A model generated the notes under the pieces. It had not been told where the DNA came from. It worked only from the letters and a program-made list of their open reading frames with translations, and did no database searches. Below, piece after piece: positions 12,014-23,900 of a stretch of 64,000 nt of DNA (its first letter is position 1; every line of letters starts with the position of its first letter). A program made the translations under genes and the position numbers. Source of the stretch: Guadua angustifolia (Eukaryota; Streptophyta; Magnoliopsida; Poales; Poaceae); the NCBI GenBank assembly GCA_036346375.1, contig JAYEVE010000812.1, positions 1 to 64,000 of the forward strand, read 5' to 3'.

Positions 12014-12991
12014 GATGCGCCCGCCCTCCCTGCTCTCCCTCACCCTCGACTCCGCGCTCCTCCGCATCGCCCACCTCTCCGACCTCTCCCCTCCCCGACC
12101 ACCTCCTCATCGACCTCTTCCGTGTAGGTACCCCCGCCCCGCACGCCGCTGACTATCATCACCCGCCTCCTCTCAAATCGGTTTCTTTTGGTGCTGTTAA
12201 TCAGGTTGCTCTTGTGTTGGATTTGGCTGTGCTTGTTTTGCCGTTGACTTGTCTGATCTGTTATGCCCGTTCTAACTGCGAAGAATCAATCCAGATCATT
12301 TGTTCTGGGGACAAAAGCATTAAAAGATACCAAATGCGATGATGCTTAATGGTCTTCTAGAATGTATGTTCGTTCTGATGCTACGTCGATCTTGTTGCCG
12401 ACAGGATGTTTTTATGGTCAATTGGTCACGAATTAGTTGGGAATTAGGAACGGTGATGGCAGAAGAGGGTTGTCATGCGTCATGCGGGTCCTGTTGAAAC
12501 CATCCACGAGTAGTGGTGGTAGTAGTCTCACAATTCGCGGTTATTCAAATCAGGCATATCATTCTAGTTTGGAATTTTAATTTAATGCCTGCATATGGGG
12601 GAGATCAGATGACTTTGATGTCTCAAGGGGTTGGAGTGATGTCTTCTTATGTTGTTCTATTCTAAATCTGTCTCAAGGGGTCGGGGTAAAACAATCATCA
12701 CTTGTTCACTCATATTTTTGTGTTCTTGATCTCTGATGACATTTTGTTGGCAGAGAACCCTTAGTGCTGGTAAGCTGACAGAGAAAGTTCTGAAGTTGTT
12801 TCTGGCAACCGACTGCGAGGAAATTATTTTGCTTGTTCGGCTTCTCAACATTAAGCAGCCACTTGTACCGGTCCTTCCCACAAGTATGTCATTCGTCCGT
12901 TTGCCCTCTGCCTGTTCGGCTATTATGCCAAAAGATCGCCAGTTTTTGACGCAATATCATCTTGTCTGTAGGGTGCTCTGAGAAGTTCTAG
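12014..12991 (+). CDS. Small three-exon gene of unknown function, frame disturbed in exon 1
   Basis: Exon 1 (12014-12123) encodes MRPPSLLSLTLDSALLRIAH and, after a frame change near 12088, LPDHLLIDLFR. Exon 2 (12754-12883) encodes RTLSAGKLTEKVLKLFLA and then NIKQPLVPVLPT. Exon 3 (12972-12991) adds RCSEKF and a stop. Splice borders GTAGGT/CAG and GTATGT/TAG fit. The protein would be about 85-90 residues. It resembles a conserved plant sequence whose function I cannot name; no catalytic motif is visible. The frame change in exon 1 (CTCTCCCCTCCCCG) lies in a C-rich run and may be a sequence error. The RGP copy starts 38 bases after the stop, so this may be the 5' part of a larger gene cut short by that insertion. 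Confidence 0.5.
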
Positions 12992-13029
12992 AATTGCAGC
13001 TGCTAAAATCAGCTGGATTACCTGAGAAG

Positions 13030-14073
13030 ATGTCTTTGGAAATTCAAGATAGTGAGGTTGACATTGTGATTGCAGCTCTACAGCCCAACCTGACCACTTT
13101 CTTTGAGGCATGGCGGCCATTTTTCTCCCGATTCCACATCATTGTTGTCAAAGATCCAGAAATGGCAGAGGAACTTAAAATTCCTCCAGGTTTTGATCTC
13201 AAAGTCTATACGAAGTCAGACATGGAAGGAGTGCTTGGTACCACATCCATCAACTTCTCCGACCATTCTTGCCGTTACTTTGGCTACCTTGTCTCACGCA
13301 AGAAGTATGTCATCTCAATTGACGACAATTGCTTTCCAGCAAACGACAGTAGCGGGACGACTATTGATGCTGTTACACAGCATATGTCCAATCTGAAGAC
13401 ACCTGCTACACCTTTCTTTTTCAACACGCTATATGATCCGTTCCGCAAAGGGGCTGACTTTGTCCGTGGATACCCATTTAGCTTGCGCGAGGGGTCGAAT
13501 GCATGCTGTCATGTGGGCTGTGGCTGCACAATGCGGACTATGACCCAATGACACATGTTGTGAAGCGAAATCAACGCAACACAACATACGTGGATGCTGT
13601 GATGACAGTTCCACTTGGCGCGATGATGCCTGTGGCGGGATAAATGTTGCATTCAACCGTGAGGTTCTTGGGCCTGTAATGTACCCTGGCCTGCGTCTTC
13701 GCAAGGAAGGAAGCACAGATGGGATACCCTTGAAGACATATGGAATGGCTTGTGTGCTAAAGTGGTGTGTGACCGCTTAGGGTATGGCGTGAAGACTGGA
13801 CTGCCTTATGTGATGAGAAGTGATGCAGAGGCAGGTAAAGCTCTGGAGAGCTTGAAAGAATGGGAAGGGGTGAAAGTCATGGACGATGTTCTTCCATTCT
13901 TCCAGTCGGTCAAGCTATCGAGGACCGCAGTTACTGTTGAAGACTGTGTTAAGGAGCTAGCCAGCGTTGTGAGGGAGAAATTGGGACCGCAGAATGCCAT
14001 CTTCACCAAAGCTGCCGATGCGATGGAGGAATGGACCAACCTCTGGAAATCTTATGGTGCTCAGAATGCGTAG
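13030..14073 (+). pseudogene. UAM2-type UDP-arabinopyranose mutase / reversibly glycosylated polypeptide, frameshifted
   Basis: Three consecutive frames together cover a full RGP protein. It runs from MSLEIQDSEVDIVIAAL through YFGYLVSRKKYVISIDDN and TPFFFNTLYDPFRKGADFVR to a C-terminus ending EEWTNLWKSYGAQNA. RGP/UAM proteins interconvert UDP-arabinopyranose and UDP-arabinofuranose for cell-wall arabinan at the cytosolic face of the Golgi. This sequence has DDN where active mutases have DDD, which fits the UAM2 class reported to lack mutase activity alone. Three one-base losses break the frame: in a G run at 13491-13494, near 13632-13639, and in an A/G run near 13706-13713. No intron interrupts it. 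An AATAAA follows at 14156. It may be a decayed processed retrocopy, or an intact gene misread by homopolymer errors. Confidence 0.85.
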
Positions 14074-14155
14074 TTTGGAGTTTGGTTATTTATCTGTTAA
14101 GTATATCTAATTTGTTTACAGACTATAAATTTCCATATGCACTGGCATGAAGATG

Positions 14156-14161
14156 AATAAA
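14156..14161 (+). promoter_or_regulatory. Possible polyadenylation signal
   Basis: AATAAA lies 83 bases after the RGP stop codon. No poly-A tract that would mark a retroposed copy follows it. Confidence 0.4.
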
Positions 14162-14164
14162 CAA

Positions 14165-14971
14165 TGTTCCTGTATGGCGTGAGTTTGTGGTGTCGCAACG
14201 AAACGTTCGGTTGTGTAAGCTGACGAACCATGTACAGATCAAAAGACTTATCTGTGATTTTCTAGGAGTGTTATTTTGCACCTCTTCTTTGTCTTGATCT
14301 CTTTTTTTTGTCATGGGGGTAGCATCTCATCCATCTCTGTCATTCTGTGACGAATGTTTTCTTTATAAACCATCCGTTTGTATCTGGAACAAATGTAATC
14401 ATACGAAATATAGTGTAGCATCAACCTAGACTTGTCACGCTAGGATCTGCCCTTTAAGCCGTAACTTCTGACATAATCATCCATTTTCCTGAATCCACAA
14501 GATGATTGATCTCTGTGCACGAAACCTCGGTTCCTAATCCGCTGAAGCTATAGATCGAGACATACACGCTACATATGGAATTTATTCTTCACCGTCATAA
14601 TTAACTGAAGCAGTCCATGGACAAGATTTAGACCACACCAAGGCGAACACCTGCAAAATTTTACTGACACAAGATAACACAAACAAGTTTACATGAGTTG
14701 TTCAACTGGAATCTCAAGACAGCTAATTTACAAAAATTTCACTAATACACTAAATATAAACAACCATTAAGGGCTTTACAAACCCCATTTTTTTTGTATC
14801 TTGGCATCTGGAACGTCGAACCGTTCTCCCGATAAAAGAGGGATCAGGTGCGACAGGCAGTCTGGTGCTCATGATAAGGGAAATCACGGTTCGGCAGAGG
14901 CAGAGAAAAAAAAACTTTTCCTCTCGGGGGAACATATACAACATGCGAGGGAAAATACATGATGGCCGAAA
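14165..14971. other. Intergenic between convergent RGP and MAP3K epsilon genes
   Basis: No gene is seen. The right part should hold the 3' UTR of the minus-strand kinase gene. Confidence 0.4.
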
Positions 14972-17900
14972 TCACAAGACTGTATTGATGTGCAGTGCTT
15001 TCAGCAATGAGGTGGCCATTTGTTTGACCAACACTTGCTGCCCGCCACGTTGCCCATCCCTGCGCTCTTCGATGAGGTTTTGTAGCCTTTGGGGAAGGTC
15101 ATTCTCCACTATGAGCTGCTTTGGTCGAGGATGATGCTCGTAGACGACCTGGAAATAGTTTCAAACAATCACAAATTGCGTCACCAATTTCACATTGTAC
15201 ATAACTACGTGAAACATTTCATTGATATTGGGTAGCCTGAATTTCTAGGGTTATTTGGACACTGTTAGAGCTTGAATATAACCACTTAACCAAAAAAGCA
15301 GAGAGTAAACAGCGAACCTTTATTAGTTTCAGCAGAGTCAAGCGGGCAATAGCTTCTCGATGGTCAAGCCTTGCAATAAGTAATGTCGTCAAACCATTGG
15401 TGGCCATTGCGGTATTTATCCGAGAAGATTTCCTGCAGTTACAGTGCATACAATTGTATGTATCATACGCTGTCATCCTCAGAGAGATAATATCAAACAA
15501 GAAAATTCATCCCTTGTTCTTACGTGATAATCTTCAAGAAAGCATCCAGTATATGAACAAAATATTGTTCAGGGCAGTCTTGGAAAAACTTCACTAATTT
15601 CTGAATGGCATCTTTCTTCAGCAACGCTTGTTCTACTTTTCTGTGATCATTATCATGAGCCAAGCAAACAGCAATAGAATCTAAAGCTGTACATGCCCAT
15701 GCATCGTCCTCCAACAGGTTTAAGTACACATCCAACCCTCCATGAGCCCTCAACTGCTCTCTGGAGTTCCGAGAAGCGTGGGCCATATCACACAGCAGAG
15801 GCAACGCATACTGCCTTAGTGGTGAGTCTGACATGACAAAACTCATTAAGTGAGGGATGATCCCATTTTCAGCTGCTTGCTCCTGTCTTCTTTTATTAAT
15901 CTTGCAGAGATTAAACAGAGCATTGAGGACCTAAAACAGAAAGGAAGAGGCGGTTATGATGTGCTCAGAAACTCTCACAACAGAAGGCAAATTATGCTTT
16001 GGTCCTATTTCAATTTTTGAAAAACCAATGGTCATGATTTTCTGCCCTATCACAAATTTTCAACTCAGATACCAAATTATAGTGTAACCCAAAAAAGGTT
16101 CAGCATTACAAGCCGTTGCAATCTTGCAGAAAATGTCATTATGTTAAGTTTACTATCTTGCAGACAACGTCAATCTGTTCCTTGATTTTCATTACACTAT
16201 ATCAAATGCATAATGATATGGCAGGGTAGATAATAAGACTAGTCTAAGTACTTCGTTCGTCTACACATAATCTTGTAACACCCTGTGACACAGAAAGAAC
16301 AGATTTTGACTCAAGCCATAACAGTACATAAACTTATCTCAAATAATTAACAAACAAAATTCCACCATGTAAAAAAGGATCAAAACTTGCTGAAACACAA
16401 TTTTTTTGGTAGGGAGTGGGTGGGGCTACAAGAGGAAGCAGCTTAAACTACATGCAAAGCAATAAGAAATAATCGAGGCTACCTGGTAAAAATTTAGCCA
16501 GCTAAGCATGTTTAAGCACATAGAATTAAAAAAGGTAATTTTAAAAAGTTACCAACCTCGCTATGTATTTGATAAACTAGATGTCCATCACGAAGTTCAA
16601 GAATTGGTATCAGATGCTTGATTGCATCTGTGCGTTGAAGTGTCTCTAGACAATTAGGATCACCTGACAAATGATTAATGCACCTAAGAATCTGCAGAAA
16701 AGGACAAATGGTTCCAAAACAGAAACGGAAACACAAACAGATCAGTCACCTGAACAAGTAGCTGGTAGAAACAAACACTAAAATGCACAGCTTTACCTTG
16801 AGAAGAATAGGAGGTTCTATCTTGTTGAACATCTGGAAAAGCCGTGCAAGAAGGCTTTGGCTAGACATGAGAGATTTTACAACAGTGTCTGCTTGTGCAA
16901 ACTCCAAAAGAAGATCTGCTACTTTCTCAAGATACTCGCGTGCCACATCAGCACTCATAGAGACCATCTGAGCTAATAAGCCAGACGATGTTGTACTTCC
17001 TGGTCTTGCATTGAGCACTCCTGAACCGGATAACACACCAGATGCTGTCTGTGATGCAGCTCCGGATGTTGATGCCCCCTCATTAGAAGCTGTTGGAGCT
17101 GATGATGGTGCATATTTCATACTTGGAACTCTATTTGACGCTTTTATGTTAGAATCAAGGTTACCATTCTCTCTTCCCTGTCTGGAGACCTCTGAATAAA
17201 ATTCAGAGTGCAATTAGCACACAGTGAAAGGTTGTATACTCACACCAAACTGCTTCTACACTACACACAAGTATTTTATAGTCTTTCACACTGCTACAAA
17301 ATAAAATACTAAAATTGTTAAAACCCATAGAAAACATAAAGAAAAATGAAATAAAAACCAGGCTGAACAAAGAACAACTGGATTCTGCCTCCTCGCCAAG
17401 GTTCAGAATCTTTGGCTTAATGGAATTGTTAACCCTGATGCCAACATGTGTTGGACAGTCATATTGGAAACTATATCTTGCCTGTTTCCTGGTGATGGAA
17501 ACAGGGATTAGTGAAACTAGATGGAAACATATAAAAAAAACTACATCATCTATTTGTGAAATTTTATATAACATATTGCAAGATTACTATACCCTAAAAG
17601 GACGGAACCACAAGATGGGAAATTGAGAATACAATGGAACAAAAAAAAGAGGGAAAATTTATAGAATGGCTATATTCTAGCAAAAGGGTAAATGTTTGAA
17701 AAGAGAAGATTGGAACACAAAGCAATATGTAGAAGCGATAGGAACATAACACAATGCAGATGGATTACTAATATTCTATGAACTGGTATAAAGATCATGA
17801 AATTAAGTACCAGCAAATTCTGCCATGAGCAAGTCAAGTTCACCATTTGTTTTCCTCTCTGTTGAAGTATGTAACAATGGCAAAATACTTTCATGCCTTT

Positions 17901-20900
17901 CTAGTCCAGATAAGTGACGAACGTAATCAAGTTGTCCAGATACATGGCGAGAGGGTGGTTCTTTCTCCAACAAACTCAGTAGAGGTCGGATTTGATCATT
18001 TTGACCACTAATATGACCATTTGATACTAGTTCTATATGCTTCGGAGATTTGTCTGTCGATGTCCTTCCTGCAGAAACACTAAGCCTTTGTGGCCTAACC
18101 AGGTCATTATCATTTCTCTCCATGTGACCAGCAGCAGTTATATCGTTGAACCTGGGAGATGCTGAAGGATCCAATAAGATGTGATGCTTATCTGCATCTG
18201 CTTGTAAAGATTGCATGGAGCCAGATGAATGGTGATGATCCAGCCTCACTTTGGAAATTTCTATCACTGGTGGATCTAATTGGCCAGATCTTCGTCGGGG
18301 GGTGGAACCATTCTGTGTTACTGAAGCACCTGACCCTGAGATGGAAGCAAATCTTGTTGCTTCATTCAAGCTATGGAGAGTATTCACTAGCCTAAGAAGC
18401 ACCCCACTTTTCGCTGCTATACAGCAGAAGTCATTTCTCGGAGTTGAATGCTGGAGCTTGAGGACCTGCCATATGCCATCAATTGCAAGATGAACCATTT
18501 CCCTGCTAATTTACAATATATTGGAAAATTTTTAGTAGACACAAGAATTTAATAACACGAAAAATACACCTGAAAATCCAGAGAAAATATGTAAGACGAC
18601 AACAAATGAGCTTACCTGTATTTTGCATAATCGGGCTCCAAAAAACCCACCAATACAGGGATCCCTTGGCATGCAATGAACATTTGCAATGTCAAGGTGC
18701 TGGAGATAGAAAATTGAAAATTAGCACGAAAACATTTTATTACATCAAATTGTATGTAAATATAGTTAGACACCATCAAGTATGTCAGAAAATTAACCTG
18801 GCCTGACAAAGCTGCTGAAGAAAAAATGATGCTTGCATCCTAACTTCCCTTGCACGATCTGGCACAGCAAAATTCATCACCACTGGAATCTGCAAATAAA
18901 CTTTAAATATCAATTGTCCATTCCACGTTGTCAAAGGAATTCAAAAGTCATTGCTCTCAGACAATAGTCTCACAAGGCCAACAAGGCAAGCATTTTCTAG
19001 GAAGCCTGTATTATCTTTTACAATGTAGTTGATGAGTTGCAGAACAGAGCATATAATCTGCAGAAAACAAACGGTTAACTTCTCAGTGTAAAGAGCCAGC
19101 AAAAAAGTTTTTTAAAACCAAAGTAAAACTTCATACACGGTTTTTGGGAAGTTCAAGAAGTTCCATCAGCGGAAGGAGACCGTTTTGTGATACATAAATC
19201 TGTTTTTGCTCAGGCCGGTGATTGAAGAACAACATAAGCTTTTGGCACGCAGACAATATTACTTCTTCACTTTCCCCGGGCTTCAGCTGTGCTACTATTT
19301 TGCTGTATTCCACAGACTACAAAAATAGGCAATGAAAAGTACTTCATGGACAAGACATGATAACAACTGCAGACGTATCAAAACCAAAATGCGGTTCAAG
19401 CAAATAGTCTAAAATTTTGAACATAAGTATGAATCTTAGTATCTGGGGGAACAAGGAAACATGACACGCTTTAGCATCAGTTTCTTATTTTGAATAAGAC
19501 ATCCAACATATTGACGTCTTGAACGAAGGAAACGTATATTTTAGGAATAGAAAACAAGTGTCCTATACATTAATTATGTCATGAATAAAACAGGGGCATG
19601 CATTTACACAAATATCATCACAGAAATTATCCATTGCATAACATTTGCACTGAAAAATGCATGGAAGAAGAACAACATTTCCATGTATAAACAATTGACA
19701 CCTAATGCAAGTTGCGAATTTGCAACAAAGCAGCTGGCTGCTGCCAAGGTCCGCCACTTCCCGGTTGCTAAGCTGCACACTTCAATAGGAACCATATGTG
19801 AAAATATAAATTTACGGAATAAAAAGGTCAAGCAAGAGCATTGCCACACAATGGTAATGCCATTCATAAAATGCACACATCTATTGCAGAATATATTACA
19901 GCTTTAGGACATTGGCACACCTGAGGGAAAAGACTCTCTCCAGGAATGTTCTCGTCAAATGGCTGAAAAAATGTTTAATGATAATATAAATAAAATTGAG
20001 CAACAATAATCAGAAGTTCATCTATTTTTTATATTCTCAAAGGTATAGAGAGAATCGAACACATAGTAGTGAGAGCAATACCGATCCATCAATATCTTCT
20101 TCCCTCAGACGCATGACATATTCAAGAAGCTTGCCACCATTTATGGGCACACTATCATTTTCTTTTTGCTTCTGCGCCATCCTAGCCTTGAGTTCCTTTG
20201 CAAGGTCATTTTGCTGACCATTATCTGAAGCTCTTGGCCATGAGTGGATGTTGAAGCTTCAGCCCCATGATCTCCTGCTTGTCAATAGGAATAAATCATC
20301 GAAGGAGGCATCTCCAGGTGTGTCACAGAATCTGCTTAGTTCATTAGTTCCCTCAAGAACTGAAGGTTTAGCCTCCTGTCAATACGTGATAGATTTAAGG
20401 GCAATTAGCTACTAAAGAACTTCAAATGAGAATAGTAACACAAAAAATCAAGATGGTGCATAGCAGTTCAAGACTTTGATAGTGAGGCAACATAGGAAAC
20501 TATGTGACAACTGATATTGGCAGTCCAACTGACAAGCTGCAAGACTGATTGAGTAGTGGGAGGTTGAAGATTTGGGTTAAGAATGGTTTACTTCTCACAT
20601 TTAAACGGTCACAGATATGAAAATCAATATGGACCAAGTGGCAATCTAGCTGCTGTAGCACAAACTATCAAGGCAGAAAACCTATGAGTTCCAGTTATTG
20701 TCATTCAATTTGTTTGTCTTTTTATTGTGATATTTGGTTAGAAACAAATCAACAATCTTTAGACACTTTCAGAAATTCTTTTCTTCTACCAGTAGTGAGA
20801 AAACTGTTTTCATGTCATAATATTACTAAGGTTCTAAATGCCATGCAAGGAAACAAAAACAAACAGACTTGATTGGGCACCTAATTGGAGCAAAGGCTCA

Positions 20901-23900
20901 GACAATTCCATTCGGTTCTCATTCATGTTAGTCATTACTCGTAAGTTATAATATAGCCTCTTTAGACCATAAGGTAGCATGGGACTAACAGGCAATGGGA
21001 TTAAAAGGGTGAAGTGCCTTAACACCAATACCCTCTAGCCCTTTTTTTCCCTTAAAAAATATTTTTTATCTGTCCCTCCAATGTTCAACCAACTGTAGGT
21101 CACCAATAATGCTTACTTCAGTTAAGCCACGCTGTAAGTTGAGCTCCCAACCAAGCGCTAGCCACAGTAAGAACAAATTTGCTACACATGCTTGATAAGC
21201 AAAAGAGGATGGGGCAATATTACCTATTATAAATTGAACCAAAATTCTTCCATCAAAACATTGCAGCAAGAAATCTGTGACTTATGCACATTTTAAATTA
21301 TAATTTGTCACGAATTACATGTAGAAGTGTCATAAAAAAATCTACATTCTTGACTAAGAAAGCATCTGACTTTTTTTTGTGCAAACTGCAAACGCAGTAA
21401 GGCACAATACTGCATAGAAAGCTCTCACCTTTTGGAAGTTGATATTCTGTCTTCCAGCCGGAAAGGAGAAAACATCACCATCCTCAAAGCTTGAATCATC
21501 TTTGCTTTCAAGCTCTACATTTTTAGCATCGCCCTTTCTTGATTCTTGGCTGCTCCTAGCTACCTTACTTGGCAGACCATCTTGGGATAGTTCATGTGCC
21601 ATTACTTTACCATTTAAATCAGTAACTTCAGATGAAGATTCAAATGGTAGCTTTTCATGAAAAACTAATGTAGGATCTTTAGTAAGAACCACATTATCTT
21701 TCGTAAGATCCACACTGTTTAAACTACTGCTCTCAGTAGGTTTTAATTCAACATCATGAAGCTCATTGGGTTTATCTTGTCCGGCAGATTCAGAAACCAG
21801 TTCTTTTCTTCCATCCTCCTAGAGCAATGTTAATCAAAACAAGAGTTTATATAATGATGATAGCTTAATAATCTTGTCGGTCCACCACATAAGACTTTGG
21901 ACAATCCATGCTATGAGCTCAACATGATGTGTGAAGAGCCCTGAAAGGGTTACCTGTTCAATGTCAGAAACAACAGGTGTTTGTGTATCTCCTGATGGGC
22001 CAGATAACCCGGAGAGATTATCGCCACTTGAGCCTTCATCATCCTCACCAATATTCCTGATTGTACCAACAGATCAGGGACATTTTAGTGGCTTATCAAG
22101 GTCACTTTCGAAAGTTATTTCAAATATTTTTGGTAGTAGTTTTGTGAACAATCAATCTTGTTGAGATTTAGAAATTATACACTTGTGGGATTAGATTTCT
22201 GTAGGACTATACTTGTTGATATAGTAAACTACAAAGCATGATAAAAAAAATACATGAGAAAGAACAACGATCAGAATGAGCAGAAAACAGACATGGTCAA
22301 TATGTACCCAAGACATGCTTGTTGCAAACGACAAAACAGTTAGAAAGATGCAAGTGGCATATGCTGCTTAGCCAATCACCAGTTCTGAACAGATGAGCAA
22401 AGAGTACAGGAAATATTCATATATCAACTATGTAAAAAAATAGAGAGTTAGAACTATCAGGAGTTTCAACAGCAGGCAGAAGTTAAAAATTTATCAGTTA
22501 AAACTCAAATTAAAGCACTGAATTATTTTATTCCACAAGCAAACATCTAAATCAAATCTACTAGTCCTGCAAGTTAACCCCGCAACATATGGGCATATCC
22601 CAGTTACTAAACAAATAATATTATAAACTACCATAGACTAATTTTTATAAATTTAGCAATGCTTAAAGAAAATTTACTAGTGCTGGTCCAGTCTGCAGAC
22701 TATACACCGTAATTTAAGTGGCTGAAAAAGGTCACATTGTGGAGTTATCATGTGGTTTCATGTTGTTCATATTTTTCTAACTCGCATTATTATTTTTAGA
22801 TTGCATTATTGATTTGCCAGACTATTCACTGTCACTGATAACAATAGAAAATAATGACCTAGTAAATTTGAGCTACCTCCGTGATCGAACAGGTTGTCGG
22901 AGAGATGGCAAGGCTCGTCTTGAGTTTTGCAACCATGGGTGCATCAATAATGTCTTTGCATCAGGTCTTTGCATTGCATCCTACAAGTGCTTCTTGATGT
23001 CAGGACAACATTCAATTAGATAAAATCATAAAAATTAATTTATTCCTCAAAACATAGCAAGAAGAAACAACAGAGAACCTTTTGAAAACATTGCTGAAGA
23101 AAATCAGTAATCTCAGGAGACAATCCTTCTGGTATTGGTGGATGCACATCCTACATTACATAAGTCCAAGGTTTTATGTAGTATGCACTCATAAGTGAAT
23201 GAATAGTGGCTTTTGAAGATGTAAGAAGAGCAGCTGCAAGTAATCAACCTGAACAATGCGAAACAGTGCAGGCATGGGCTGGAGGTCATAATATGGTGGG
23301 GCACATGTGAGTAGCTCAATAACAGTGCAACCAACACTCCAGATATCCGATGCGGCACAAACACCAGACATTTCGATGACCTAATGCAGAAAAAAGTTGT
23401 GAACAAAAGTCAAACATCGCTGTGTAATATTCAAATACAATTTTGGACAGAAATAAATGCAAGTCTATAGGAACCTCGATCGGCAGTAATAAATGTTAAG
23501 ACTAGCATCTTGCAAGAGCAAGTATCATTCCGAATTAATAGATGCACATAATTTTGGCCGCCAACACTTGGTGCAATCAATGCTATCCTATTGACAGTGT
23601 TGACTATCTGTTATGATACAATATTCTCGATGCCAACAGCACCGTGTATAATTTAGAACTTTAACCCCATTGGGTGGTCCTGGAACAGATATGATGGGTA
23701 AAATCTTGCTTTCGAACATCCTCCACATTTTGTGGTGCTATTGACATGTAGTGGCAACCATCACGGTGGTGGATATCCCACAAGCCATCTGGCACACTGG
23801 CATAATTCAGTTCCATGACATCATACTCACAATTCCAACCAACTTTTCCAAAATAATAATAATAAAAAGACGAATAGCACATATTTGTATTAATGATTTT

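Noticed and set aside
11567..12110. Open frames of 139 and 175 codons around 11.6-12.1 kb
   Set aside because: Same cause: high GC. Reading is Arg/Pro/Ala-rich low complexity with no family match.
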